64,000 bases of DNA from Rallus limicola (GCA_022605955.1 JAKCOZ010000003.1:55304179-55368178); one strand, 5' to 3'; positions 1 through 12,000 are shown, numbered from the stretch's first letter. Translations and numbers: made by a program. Notes: generated by a model from the letters alone, not told the origin.

Positions 1-1528
1 TCTTTTAAAAAATCCCACCAAACAAAAAGCAAAAAGAAACAACCAAATAAAAAGCCTTTACAGCTTGAAATTCAAACCTGCTCTTGGATATCTGACTGAC
101 AAAAGTATGCACATTTGCAGTGTAGATACTCTTGTGTTAGGAGCTACACCTTCCACCAGTGAAAACAATCCTGTCTTGTGTCCTTGAGAGCAATGATAAA
201 GTGTATTAAGTTGATTACAGGTCAAAGGAATAGCAAAAAAGAAGAAAGAAATGGAAGAAATATTTACTTTAAAGGAAGTACATTAGGATAAACTCTGCAT
301 GCTAGACAAGGAAAAAAAAACCAAAATCAAGCATGAATTACTAGGAATTAGAAAAGTAATACAGAAAAGATTCTGTAGCTGCAGATGTCGTTCAATAAAT
401 TGATCTACAGTTATTAAAGACCAAGAAGAAATACTGAATGTTCACTCAAAAAATATTTCAGCTAAAGACAGAACCTTCAAATTATGTAGGGGAAAAAAAA
501 AAAAAGAGTATAGATTTAAAATTACTGCAGATAGTTACAGGTCAATACAGCTGAGCAGAAACCATAAAGCTGTCTGTCCTATCTGGAAGATCTTTATATT
601 GTTCCAACAGCATAAGCTAGATTGCATTTAGGTCCTGCAGAGACATAAAAAAGCATGTCAAGTGTCCTTCTACCTCTTTGCATTCTTCAAGGATTTTTTT
701 AAAAGATTGCAAATAAACTCCTCATAGGGCATCTGTTACTACTGGTGGTAAGTGGCCCACTCAGGTGTCTTCAAAGCTGAGGTAACAATGGTTAATCTCA
801 CATCTTCAAACTCCAGCTTCAGGATCAACGGGTTAGTTATCAGGCTGAATAGCATGGCAGTCTTTAGACTGACTTAATTCTGACTTAGATACAAATAATC
901 CCTTTAATTCCAAACTCCTGCAGGAGGATGTAGTGATGTTCGTATTTCCTCCTTTCACACCACAATATGCATTCATAAATGCATTAGTAATGTCCCACTA
1001 TTAACTTCTTGTAGCTTGAAATTCTTCTTAGCCTATTGCTAGATGTGGGACTGCCAAGTCTTCCAGGTAAGTCAGTTCTAAGCATTTATTTTGCATGTAT
1101 TTACCAGGTAAACTACATAAATTGTCAGTATACTAGAGAAGGACTGCAGCACAATCCCTGTAACAGTTACTGACCTCCATCTCCTAACACCCTCCAACTG
1201 TTCATGGTCCTGGAATTCCACAATCACAACAGGATGGGCTGCTTTAATACTACCTGGAACCTCTAACCAGTCACAGGATCATCAGCCATGACAGGAACTC
1301 CCCCTGAGGACCCACCTGACAAATGCCTTGAACCAAATCCACCTAGGCCTGGCTGAGTAACTTCTCATTTCTGCTATGGCCCCCTCAGCCTGTATTGGAT
1401 TGTCAAACGCAGTGTGACCTACAATTGCAATACATCCACACTAGCAAAAGAAGGGGAACAGTTACATAGTTTCCCACACTAATCTCAGACCCATTGTGTG
1501 ATTCCACTTTATCACTACTATTACTCAG
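1..1528. other. AT-rich sequence, no gene recognised
   Basis: This stretch is AT-rich, with short A-runs (for example near 485-505). No open reading frame has recognisable coding character, and I see no LTR or CR1 signature. It ends where the CR1 3' tail begins. It is probably intergenic or unique avian sequence. Confidence 0.5.
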
Positions 1529-2050
1529 GAATCATAGAATTTTTTTGGTTGGAAGGAACCCTTTAGATCACCAAGTCCAACCATCACACTAACCTGCCAT
1601 TCACTACTAAACCATGTGCTGAAGCACCACATCTAACCGTCTTGTAAATACCTCCACGGATGGAAGCTCCACCACTTCCCTGAACAGCCCATTCCAATGC
1701 TGAGCAACCTTCTCCATGAAGTTTTTCCTAATATCCAGTCTAAACCTCCCCTGGTGTAACTTGATGCCATTTCCTTTTGTCCTATCGCCTATCACTAGGG
1801 AGAAAAGGTCAGCCCCCAATCCTCCACAACTTACTTTCAGGTAGTTGCAGAGAGCAATTGGATCTCCCCTCAACCTCTTTTTCTCCAGACTAAACAATCC
1901 AGTTCCCTCAGCCATTCCTCATAACGTTTATTCCCCAGTCCCCTCACCAGCCTTATTGCCCTTCTCTGGACCCCCTCCAGCACCTTCATGGGGTTTTTTT
2001 GTGGAGTGAGGGGCCCAAAACTGAACACAGCACTCAAGGTGCTGCCTCAC
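1529..2050 (-). mobile_element. CR1 LINE, 3' part (left half, split by ERV)
   Basis: Read on the minus strand this is the CR1 3' end. The plus strand opens with the tail-type sequence AATCATAGAAT, followed by GGTTGGAAGGAACC and the conserved 'aggtcc/ccaagtccaaccat' block. The minus-strand reading at 1607-1915 contains the CR1 ORF2 C-terminal words [10 protein letters not shown] and CNYLK. The match stops at 2050 inside the motif 'ctcaaggtgctgcctcac' and resumes at 5207 with 'cctcaccagcactgagcacaggggga'. The two halves are therefore one element interrupted by the ERV. The copy is 5'-truncated and decayed. Confidence 0.93.
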
Positions 2051-2315
2051 TGTTGCCTTCAGATGGCGTGGCGGCCCTTCTCAGGAACGGCGCGACGGCT
2101 CCCCCTTGGCCGCGCAGGTCATTGCTCACAGACACCAATGTGGTGGAAGGCAAATGGTGTTTATTGACACATGGAACAGCATTATATAGCTTAGGTTTAC
2201 AACGTCACTTCCGTCTGCTTACGTCATAGACTAAATGCTATTGGCTATTCAGAGAGGGGTCCTACCTTTCCATACAGCACGACATCTTCCGACCGCCAGG
2301 CCCTAGCTGCCGACA
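2051..2315 (-). repeat. ERV 3' LTR
   Basis: This LTR is 265 bp with TG...CA ends. On the minus strand a TATATAA box lies near 2192-2199, followed about 30 bp downstream by an AATAAA signal (plus-strand TTTATT at 2160-2165). This is the compact promoter and polyadenylation layout of a short LTR and confirms the minus orientation. Compared with the other LTR it carries 24 extra bases after GATGGCG, bounded by GGCG on both sides. Confidence 0.92.
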
Positions 2316-2329
2316 TTTCCCCCCTCCCT
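2316..2329 (-). other. Polypurine tract of the ERV
   Basis: On the minus strand the sequence AGGGAGGGGGGAAA directly abuts the LTR start TGTCGG. A purine run immediately 5' of the 3' LTR is where plus-strand DNA synthesis is primed in retroviruses. Its position independently supports the minus orientation. Confidence 0.85.
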
Positions 2330-2559
2330 ATGCTTAACTAAATACCAACAATAAATTCAAAAATGCTAAGTCATTTTCTAACCGTATTTGCAGTCAAACC
2401 TACACGCCAAGGCTAGCAGGCCAGTGAGCGTTGCAATTCGCTATAAATGGAAGTGCAGTTCTTGCTATTTCTCCGCATGGACACATCTTGTCAAGGACAC
2501 ATTTTGAGACCATCAAGAGGGTCTACGGGCCTGCCGTAGTTTCCCAATTTTCCTCTTTG

Positions 2560-3312
2560 TATTTGTGCTACGAACATGCCAACACCCTTTGCTGCAGGCA
2601 CCTTGTAGCAAAGAGATGAGGCATGGCAACATAAGCAACACAATTACAACCACTCTAAAAATAAGCAAACCTGTTCCAATCAACCCACCAAGAATTCCCT
2701 ATGCATGACAAAGTGTATCCAGCCCGAGAGTTCTCCTTTGTTTCTGCACCCATCTTGGTCAATTCAGACCTCAGCTATGGCTCTTCCTATGGTTTTACTA
2801 GTGTTATTAAACAAACACTGCAAAAATCAGAAAACAAAGTTTACCTATCTATCTTATACTGGTATGTCATGATCTCACAATAGTGAGCATAAGGCACACT
2901 AGGCAAGTGATAACTAGGGGGTAACTGGAAACAATGGTGTGCAACTGGGGATAACTGGGGATAATTCTTAAACAAGTACATTCTTAAAGCAGTTGATGGC
3001 TTTCTACTAGCATGATGTTAACTTTCTCTAACCGTCTCCTGACAACTGAGGCAAGTTTATATAATATACAGGGTCCCAAGATTAATGTTGCAGATCTTCA
3101 TCGATGGCAGTTTGTAGTTGAGGTAGGCCTTGTTGCTGGGTCACTAGGGAGGTCACTCCCGCAGCTGTGCTGGCTACTCCCAGACTAAGCAACGTTACTA
3201 TTGTTATAGCTGTTAATACTTCTCTTTTTTGTAGTCTGTTGTCAGCTTCTCTCCAATGATAGTACATCTCTTCTTCAAGATGTACTTCAAGGGTATAGGA
3301 CCCTGGGAACAA
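2560..3312 (-). pseudogene. ERV env transmembrane-subunit remnant (downstream copy)
   Basis: Minus-strand reading at 3312-3082 contains a basic cleavage-like site (RLQKR), then a hydrophobic, Ala/Gly-rich stretch (VASTAAGVTSLV) typical of a retroviral TM fusion peptide, then a start of heptad-like sequence (QLQTAIDEDLQ). A stop follows. About 390 bp further on, at roughly 2695-2560, another minus frame holds a membrane anchor ending in the pattern LLMLPCLISLLQ, as at the C-terminus of ERV TM proteins. The region between has stops and cannot encode a working protein. Homology is judged by pattern only. Confidence 0.65.
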
Positions 3313-3609
3313 TTAAAACTTGTACACAAAAGCTAGTGGAATCATAACCAACAAGAACTCGTAAGACTTGGATTTGACTTATTCAGCGACTTGAAAGTAG
3401 CATTTAGCACATTAAAAAATGGCTTGTAGCTTTATTCTGGACCTCTGATGTCTATTAGTTATCTGCACACCTGCTGTGTTTTGATCCTCTTACTATGGGT
3501 AGTATGTTCACTTATTTCCAAATAGTTTCTCAGTATAAGTAATTTTCCAATAGCATGGGAATTCAAGGATACTGTCAGGGCCTATGTCTTCATGAGGAGA
3601 GCCAGACTG

Positions 3610-3798
3610 TCAGCAAGCCTGCTGTCCTCTCAGGTAATTTTTCCTTTTTAGTTTCTGCTTGTTAGAGGTCTCTGCAAGGGCCCTTTGCAGAAAGCTCACC
3701 AAGCATGGCAATAAATGTATGACAAGTGCCATAATTACCAAATCAAATAATCCAAATTTGGCCTTTTGACGACATCCAGCCTGAAATTCCCCACCCAT
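3610..3798 (-). pseudogene. Second env membrane-anchor-like remnant
   Basis: The minus-strand ORF of 62 aa contains a hydrophobic segment (GLFDLVIMALVIHLLPCLVS) followed by FLQRAL and a basic tail. It resembles the anchor at about 2560-2695 (LPCL followed by LLQ-like residues). It lies upstream, on the coding strand, of the fusion-peptide remnant, which is the wrong order for a single env gene. It could be a second partial env left by recombination, or a chance hydrophobic reading. Confidence 0.45.
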
Positions 3799-3920
3799 GA
3801 AGCCAATTGTCCAATATGAAAAATATCTTTTGGGCTTAATTTATTAGTTTCCTTTGTGATTGTATCTGTTTAATTCACCAATCAGGAGTGTCAGGAGTGC
3901 AGGTAACATCGGCCTCACGT

Positions 3921-4115
3921 TTATGTGCAGGCATCTGTTGTAGTCTGTGATCTTCGGTCCGGTTTAATAGACTTAAGCGAACACCACTTAATTTTGCCAT
4001 CTTTTCTGACAGCAGCATACCCTCTTCCTGTTAGGACTAGCCTCCGCCTTTGTTCTCGTTCTCCCAGCTCATTTCTGGAATCAATTGCGGACCGCTCGTC
4101 CCAGCTAGTGTCCAA
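3921..4115 (-). pseudogene. ERV pol remnant: integrase C-terminal end
   Basis: The minus-strand reading contains GRGYAAV, then KDGKIKW and KSIKPDRR. This matches the GRGYA...W(I/V)P-type small beta-barrel that ends many retroviral integrases. It sits between gag and env remnants in the expected gag-pol-env order. No protease, reverse transcriptase or RNase H could be recognised, so nearly all of pol is deleted. The assignment rests on motif resemblance only. Confidence 0.5.
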
Positions 4116-4216
4116 TCTGGAGTTGGAACTCGACTGACTGGTTACTTGTGGGTTCCTGTTCCCTTTTGTCGGGCTCCGGCCCCGCCCGCCTCCCTTGCGG
4201 GCAGGCCGTTGCTCCC

Positions 4217-4924
4217 TTAGCTCGCCCCGCCTTCTAAACAGCCTGTAAGGGCATGCTTTCTGATGGACGGCTCCTCCCCGCTTTCCCTTTGCATGCCCTG
4301 GTCGGTTTTAAAACTCCCTCCTTGTGCCCGCTGGGGATGTCTTCGCGCCACAGTTCCCCTTTTTGCACGGCGCCATCTTGGGGCGCACAAGGCGGTGATT
4401 TTGCCCAAACTTCCCCAGACGGATTTCCCTGCAGCGCCCCTGGCCTCCTCGGCTAGTCCACCCCAGACGGATTTTGCTCATTTCTGTCCCTCCATAAGCG
4501 GGTTGGGGTTCGGGGATTGAGGGGACGCATCGCCCTCTCGTGGATTTTTAGGCTCAACAGAATCGTCACTGTCTGGGGGGTGCAAAGTCTGCGTAGCTGC
4601 CCCAACTCCCAATTTCGGGGTGGCCAACAAGCATTTCTTTGCCGCCCTCCAGGTCTCCTGCTCTTGTGTGACCTTCTGCAGGGCCTGTACAATTTTTTCC
4701 CATCATTTAAGATTTTTCCCACTACCCGAGGACATCGTCTCCTCGGCTAACGCTTTAGTACATTTATCAATGACCCCAATCTGTAAAAGCCTCGCAACAG
4801 CGAGAGTAAAATCTCTGGGTCTACAATCAATACCCCTCTGTTTATGTAACTGCAATATGACCTTCACAAGGGCTTGGTCCTGGAGCATCATCCTCTGCCG
4901 GACTGGTCTTACCACTCCGGCCAC
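4217..4924 (-). pseudogene. ERV gag remnant (matrix region, frameshifted)
   Basis: On the minus strand, just inside the primer binding site, one frame (4924-4703) reads QALVKVILQLHKQRG...RPRDFTLAVARLLQ, which resembles the N-terminal matrix region of alpha/beta-type gag. It then stops. A different frame continues the gag-like reading near 4680-4500 (LQKVTQEQETWRAAKKCLL, then a Pro-rich stretch). At least one frameshift and further stops separate the pieces, so this is a broken gene. Confidence 0.6.
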
Positions 4925-4945
4925 CGTTCACCCATCCAGGCGAAT

Positions 4946-4963
4946 TCCCAGGTTTCGGCACCA
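4946..4963 (-). other. Primer binding site, tRNA-Phe type
   Basis: Plus-strand TCCCAGGTTTCGGCACCA is the DNA form of the 3' end of vertebrate tRNA-Phe (TCCCGGGTTTCGGCACCA) with one mismatch. Its complement is the retroviral primer binding site. It lies 2 bp from the inner edge of the right LTR, which is therefore the 5' LTR. Confidence 0.88.
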
Positions 4964-4965
4964 CT

Positions 4966-5206
4966 TGTTGCCTTCAGATGGCGCGACGGCTCCCCCTTGG
5001 CCGCTCAGGTCATTGCTCGCAGACACCAATGTGGTGGACGGCAAATGGTGTTTATTGACACGTGGAACAGCATTAGATAGCTTAGGTTTACAACATCACT
5101 TCCGTCTGCTTACGTCATAGACTAAACACTATTGGCTATTCAGAGAGGGGTCCTACCTTTCCGTACAGCATGACATCTTCCGACCGCCAGGCCCTAGCTG
5201 CCGACA
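4966..5206 (-). repeat. ERV 5' LTR
   Basis: This LTR is 241 bp with TG...CA ends, and is the partner of 2051-2315. It lacks the 24-bp segment present in the other LTR. The AATAAA signal on the minus strand is conserved, while the TATA-like stretch reads GATAG on the plus strand where the other LTR has TATAG. Several differences between the LTRs are CpG-type transitions. Confidence 0.92.
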
Positions 5207-5575
5207 CCTCACCAGCACTGAGCACAGGGGGACGACCACTTCCCTAGTCCTAGCTCACCATACTAGTCCATACAGGCCAGGATGCTGTTGGCCTTCTTGG
5301 CCACCTGGGCACACTGCTGGCTCATGTTCAGACAGGTGTCAACCAACACCCCCAGGCCCTTCTCTGCCAGGCAGTTTTCCAGCCACCCTGCCCTAAGCCT
5401 GCAGCACTGCTTGGGGTTATTGTGACCCAAGTGCAAGACCCAGCACTTGGCTTGGTTGAACCTCATGCCACTGGCCTTAGCCATCAATCCAGCCTGTCCA
5501 GATCCCTTTCTAGGGCTTTCCTACCCTGAGCAGATCAAATTCCCACCTAATTTAGGATTATTTGTGAACTTACTA
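5207..5575 (-). mobile_element. CR1 LINE, right half (continuation of 1529-2050)
   Basis: This resumes exactly where the left half stopped and includes the repeated CCTCAC. The minus-strand ORF at 5487-5263 carries the CR1 ORF2 words [22 protein letters not shown] and [13 protein letters not shown]. Similarity fades near 5575, the 5' truncation point. Confidence 0.9.
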
Positions 5576-8500
5576 GATACCAAAGTAAGTTTCAGTAGTA
5601 GAATCACGCGAACAATCCTTCCTTAGCAATTACCTGCCATTTCTCAATTTCCTGCCTTTTCTTTGTCAGGGATTTGCTCTTCTTTATGACTGGCTTCATT
5701 GCTTGTGGTAGGAATGAACTCTGTAGGAAATCAGAAAACCTGGGAAAAAACCCCAACCAACCAACCAAAAAAACCCACTGTCTCAATGCTGTTCCTTGGT
5801 CCCAGGCACCAAGGTCTTCATATTCGTTGTGAAATGTAAATTTCTAATTCGTGTTTTTTCAGGATCCTCTAATTGTATTTCTTGAAGGTCTCACCTTAGT
5901 GGGGTTCTTGTACACTACTCGAGTATAATGTATGCAGTCACATACTGTTTGCAACCTCAAGTTTTGTCATTGCTGATTTAGCTCATGGTCTTCATTGTCA
6001 GATTGTTGACGTTGCATTTGCTTTGACACTTCTACCCATTTGTCAAGTCCATTTACTTTGAAACTTCCACCCACATGATGGCTTTCTTCTTCTACAAAAA
6101 AAAAAAAGCAGTTCTTACATAATCTCTTCTACAGGCTTTCTTGGGACTATGTTAACCAGACTCAATTTTCACCCACACAGCATTATTCTTTCATACCTGA
6201 CCAGGCTTGTGCTAACTCAATGCAAACTTCACAGGTCTCCAATGCACTTTGGCTATACTGCTTGAGGATTTCTCATGCATTGGAAAGCCACTTTAATTGC
6301 TTCCAAGAGAGAGACACTGCCAGTATGCATGGTCTCTACAGAGCCAGTAGGTCTGTATTGGGAACACACTATCTCACCAATAGTTGAGTCCAAAAGTTGC
6401 TCTTGCTTCAGGGAAAAAAAAACCAACCCCTTCAATGGAGCTCCAGAACAAGGAAGGCTTCATCTGTTTCTGAGATAAAAGGAGCAGGTGTCTTCTCCAA
6501 TGACAGAAAACACAAGTACAGAAAACGTGGCAAGAGAAACTTCTGCATGATCAAGCAGATGCTTTAAATGCTAACGCTATTTCTCCTGTCTGAAACACAA
6601 CTATCTCCCCCAACAGCTTGGTGTGATGCTGACCCTATATAGATGTAAGAAAGTTTCAGAGTTTTCCCATCTCCTCCTTTCCACTTCAATTTTGGGAAAG
6701 CTGCTTAAGCAGTTCTATTCCAGGTCACCACTGGCAGTCTCAAACAACAGCACAGGTAGAATTTTGAAGATCAGTCACCCATTTGAAGGCAATACAAGTT
6801 TTAAGTAAAGCAGTTCAGTACTAGAAAAAAAATAATTGCCTCATTATGTAAAAACAAATCTTGTATTTAGATTTTGCCTTATGTTCCCTTGTGACATGGT
6901 CCAATAGGCCTAAGCAGGAATTAATACAGCAAAAAGGATCCAAAGTTGAGAAACTTCCATCTGTGTTCTTTGAACTGCCTTTCTCTGGGTTTTGGGTGGG
7001 GTTTTTTGTTGGTTTTCTTTTTTTAAGAACAGATTCAACAAAATAGATTGCTAAAGAACAATGTTCTGAGACTTCTGAGGACTAGAATGATGGGAGGTCT
7101 TTGCCAAGCAAAGCTAAAGAACAGGAATGCTGGGGTGTCTAAGTTTCTAATTTTAAACATTTGGTACCCCTACATCCTTTAAATAAAGAGCTTTCTTTTG
7201 ACTTTATCATAGTAAGGCAGCAATAAACACCTCAAACTGCTGAGTACAAGATGAAAGATTGCTACAAAAACTACATACATTATGAAGTTTCAACTTTGCC
7301 AGGAAGCAATAAAAAAGCAGGACAAAGCCCATCACACTTTTTCTTCAGAAAGTAAAACAGTGCCACCCACTGCTTTTCCAAGGTATCCCCTTGCCTTCAC
7401 ACAGCTGCAGAAAGCTGAAGTTGGTATATTGCAACTACAAATTAGTTATAAGCCTTCCCTTACTTACCTACTTCAGTTCTGGGTTCTTCTACCAGGTTAC
7501 ACATACAGTGATACTTCAGTCATTAGTAAAGCTGCACTAAGAAAAAGGGTCATTCACTGATCTTGCTATATATACTACAGTTGAAACCTCAGGACAGACA
7601 AAGACTGAACCACAGAAAATTGGTTTTTCTCCTCTGGGACCAGCAGTTTCTTCACTTTACATGTAATCTTTCCACAGCCACTACCTGTACACAGTTTGCA
7701 GTTTCAAGCTGAAGGTAATACCATATTACACGAACTGTAAAAGCTGTCTACAGGGTCAGAATACCCAACTGGGTTTAATAGCCTTCCATTCTTACCGCAT
7801 CATCCCTTTCTAGCACCAGAAAATATTTGTTTTAAAGCTAGATCACAGATCATTCTTTATCAGCATGCTACCCAGCAGTTTATCTTCTGTTCCTACATGG
7901 AGCATTTGTTTAAACCAAAAACTGGCAGTGAACTGAAGTGGTAAAAGCTCAAGCATCACTGAGAGTGCAATGTTCACGTGTATCTTACCTGGATTATTTT
8001 CTGCTGGTGGAGAAAATGGCAACTCTAGTTCATTCCAATGAAACAAAGTGCCAACCAAAGACGACTCGACAATTAGCTCTTCTCTCATGAGCAGTTTACA
8101 ACAGGAAGCAAAATTGCCAGTTGCTCAGGCTGATGAATTTGCAGGCAAGTATTTCAACAAAAGTCACGTATGATTTGGCATTCCCTAAAAACTATTTGAC
8201 CCTTACCAAGAAAGCTGGAAAAATCTAACAAGTCAGTTGTAGGGTACAGAACTATGTAAAATTCCAGGCACTTAATTGCCTCAAAACCAGATACACTTCA
8301 GTGCTAAGGAAATATTCCTAGCAGTCCTTACCATCTTGCATCTTATTCATCAAGAGCACCTAGTCTTAGTTTGGGCACAGCTTTGGATTACTGAAACCAG
8401 ACACAATATATCTGAGTATCAGCAACGAGAACACCAAGATGCTTACAGCTGAAGTCGAAGTCCCAACCTGCATTTGCAAGTTCTCTCTGTAGTTCCTGAG

Positions 8501-8875
8501 GTGACAGCTTAAAAACGTGCATGCACATGCAATCTTTGGAAACAAGTTTTACTGTGCTTACACAACTGCTCAATAAATACCTGAAAAATTACCTTTCTGT
8601 CTAACTGAATTGCCAACCTATCATTTTTAAGAAACTTTTTATTCTGAACTTTTTCTTTGAAAAGAGGAAGCACGTAAGACAACTAGCTTATTTTCAGGCA
8701 TAAAATTAGAAAATTTTCATTAATCTTGGCTATTGGGATGGCAATTACCCAAGGACCTAATCAGACTGTCATAAAAATTCATACTTGGCTGTGGTAATTC
8801 AACATAGTTATGGATCTCCTGAAATAAAGTATTCACATCACTTTGAACTGCTGCAGAAAACAGTCAACACACAAA
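5576..8875. other. Intergenic sequence downstream of MRPS30, no gene recognised
   Basis: Only short scattered ORFs are present and none has a recognisable domain. No CR1 tail or LTR terminus was found. Short A-runs occur near 6098 and 6413. This is the 3' flank of MRPS30. Confidence 0.45.
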
Positions 8876-8897
8876 AGACATTAAGGTACTCTACGTA

Positions 8898-8903
8898 TTT
8901 ATT
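8898..8903 (-). terminator. MRPS30 polyadenylation signal
   Basis: Plus-strand TTTATT is AATAAA on the minus strand, about 180 nt after the MRPS30 stop codon. A GT-rich stretch (complement of 'cagtcaacacacaaaaga', about 8863-8880) follows at the usual distance. Cleavage is expected near 8875-8888, giving a short 3' UTR. Confidence 0.75.
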
Positions 8904-9080
8904 TTTCAGTATACAATATCATACATTTAAAATAAAGCAATAAGGCCCAAATATCATAAAAAGCCTACATAGTGTTTGCTAGACCGATACTTGACTGAGA
9001 ACAAAGTGTATTCCAGCCCATGCTTCATAGAGTTACAATGAAGTTCAGGCACATAAAGAGGAATTTATATATATAATGAT

Positions 9081-12000
9081 TTATAACTCTTTTGGTCTGT
9101 TTAACAGAAAATGAACCAACTGAAGCAGAATTTCATCATTAAATCCTTTCACATTACCATCTTCTACAACATCATACAATGGCTTACTATCTGTACCCCA
9201 ACAAATGTTCTTCCGAGGATTATTCTGAATTGTTTCTGCAGTCAGTGCTAAAGTATTTAGCTGGTAACAAAAGAAAGCAAAATATTTTCCATCAGTCACT
9301 ACTGCCTGCGATACAAAAGGACGGGTCACATCTGCTTCATTCCAGAATCCTGTAAAAAAAAAAACAACAACAACACTAATTACACAGGCTCAAAATTCCT
9401 ATCAGCACACACATCTAAACCCCAATTCTGAAATACAGAAAAACACTGTGAACTGCTGCTGCGACTCAATAGGATAAAAAGTCCCATCTGCTTTAGCAAC
9501 ACAAGCATTCTTCATACAGACTAACTAGAAAAGAAACACTAGTTAAGGGTATTTCCAAGATCAGGGACATGGTGGCGTATTTACATTTCCCTACCACTGA
9601 CTGATAAAAACTCAACACTGACCAGCCAAGTGACTTCTCAGAATTGCCCTGCACACAAGTCATGCAAGTGACCTGACAGGAAATCCTTCCACTGTTAGAG
9701 GTTCCTCACAGGGCTGTGAACTTCTGCTTCATGACAGATGCAAGTGTACAGTGTACATAATCTATCAGCGTGACTACAGTAACCAGACAGACACCACCAA
9801 GAACACTGTCAGTAACTGTAATTCTTCAAACAACTCCTGCTGAGCATTAACAGTCTTTTAGATTTTTTACATATTTATGCATGTTTGCACACACAGGAAT
9901 ATTCTTAAAAGGTATTTGGTATCATGTGCAAAGAACACTGCTACAAACTGTTAAACTGTTACCAAAAAAAAAGAAGAAACTTTAATGGATTTGAGTAATA
10001 CTGTCCTTGTAACTCATAATGTGCTTAGAACTGTAGCCAGCTTTTAAGTCAAAACTTGGCTTCCATGTTTTATGTCCACAAAAAAGAGTCAAGGTTTCTA
10101 ACATACCATTACACACACAACAAAAAATAATTACTAGAGCCAGTAAGGATTTTCTTCCATGTATTTTTTCAGAAAGAACTACAAGCCAGCAGGTATCTTC
10201 CAGTAACACTACATAACAGTATTTATGTCTTACCTGGTCTATCCATCCAGGTCTTTGGGGATTTTTAAACAAAAACAGGTGATAAAGTAAGGCTGCTAAC
10301 ATTTTCCTTTCTCTTATTGTAGATTCCTAGAATTGATATTTCTGAAACAAGGTGCTAAGAAACAGTTGGTTCAGAAATAAAGATAAAAAATAAACTGCTA
10401 TCTATCACCTTTCCCCATAACAAATATGGATCAATCAAGTGAATGTAGGATTCATGTTTTTGCACAGTCTTAATGTTATACATGAGAAAACATTTTTCTG
10501 TACAATTATTTCTTCCTAAATTCTTAACTAACTCCCCTGTACAAGGTTTATTTCTTTCAATAGATTTTGAAAAACCTACTTAAAGGACGGTCCTCAGAAC
10601 AAAAGACATGAGAAAAAGGTGGTAGGATGAAAAAAGTTACAGAATGTTAGCATAAGCATTCATGAGGAAGAATTTGGCTGTCTCACCTTGATACATTGCT
10701 TGTGCTGCTGTCCAGGCAAAGAGACTCGCAATGCCATTAGCTCGATAAACAACTTCAATCTGATCCTCAAGATTCATTCTCAGAAACCTCTCTCGTTTGA
10801 GTTTATCAGGAATAAGATGAAACTGGGTGTGTCCATAACAGCACGGATCTGCTACCTTTGATCCTGTGTTCCCCAAAAATTAAAAAAACAAGGCAAGAGT
10901 TCACATACTAAAATGTCTCTGTGCAGATCTATCAAAACTCAAAGCCAGTTTTCTCTCTTTTTTTATGCAAACCCTACAAGTGAATCTGGACCCAAAAGTA
11001 CAATACATGCAGGAAGATGCTACTTACCACTGCCTAACGGACATGAAATCTCAATAGAGACTTAAATACTGTATATATTTATATAGCATAGTTATACACC
11101 ATATATAGTATAGTCATATACAACATAAAGTCACACGTCTGCATGTGTGGGTTTTTTGGGGTTGGTTTTGGGGCATTTTTGGTTGGTGTTTTTTTACCCT
11201 CCAAAAGTAGTTACTATTTCACGACTAGAAACTCTTACCTATAAACACCTTGTTTTCATATTGCCTCTTGAACAATGGCAGTTTGGATGGTTTGTGATCA
11301 ATAACAGGAACCTCCCCAAGATCTGATTCCAGTGGTACAATCTTGAAAGAAGTAGAATAAAGAAGAGCCATGACATCAGGCCTCACGTAACATGCCGCTT
11401 TCTGGTCAGGCAGCAAGAAGGTGCCAAGTTTTGCTCAGACCACAAATATAACTTTAACTGAAGTTAATTTTTTGGCAATAGAACTCTTTTGCTTGTCATG
11501 AGTACATGCATGTTATATTGATGTCTGAATTTTCTGCAATATACAAAAAACCACTGTGTGAAATGGTGTTAAAGCTGCCATTTGGTACTACCTTCAAAAA
11601 CACTATCTGCTTCTGTAGATAAGCAAGAACATTTCCAGCAGTAGTCAATAAGCTCTGCCGGTTCAAATTAATTTACAGGTATTCAGTGTTCAACATTATG
11701 TAAAAATTTTATTCCTCATCATGTAAAAATTTTAATTACCTTGAGAGTTCTTTCAAAATACCACAGTTTGGAACACCTACTGCTATTAACCTAAGCAAAT
11801 TGTACAATCAAGTTAGTAGTAAATGTTCAGCATTTACAGAAACTGAGCAGCACTATTGTTTGTGGTGGAAACTGGGCAAAAGAAACTGTTACTGGCTACA
11901 CAATTACTACTGCATAAACCTACAAGAGAAAGGTTAGAAAATTGAACTGGCTTCTAGGAAAGTGGACATTCAGGAAAACAACTGTTAAGCACTACTAATG

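Larger units (their letters stand above)
2051..5206 (-). mobile_element. Small internally deleted endogenous retrovirus
   Basis: Two LTRs (2051-2315 and 4966-5206) begin TGTTGCC and end GCCGACA. They are flanked by a 6-bp target duplication, CCTCAC, at 2045-2050 and 5207-5212. A primer binding site lies inside the right LTR and a polypurine tract inside the left LTR, so the provirus reads on the minus strand with its 5' LTR on the right. The interior is only about 2.65 kb, against 6-8 kb for a complete provirus, so most of pol and part of gag and env are missing. Minus-strand remnants run gag (about 4.9-4.2 kb), integrase C-terminus (about 4.1-3.9 kb) and env TM pieces (about 3.8-2.56 kb). 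By eye the LTRs differ at about 10 of 241 aligned positions plus one 24-bp indel, so the insertion is old but not ancient. The 6-bp duplication suits class II (beta/alpha-like) ERVs; that class assignment is inference. Confidence 0.93.

Noticed and set aside
4620..5120. 166-aa plus-strand ORF
   Set aside because: It runs antisense through the ERV gag remnant and the 5' LTR. No independent homology was seen.
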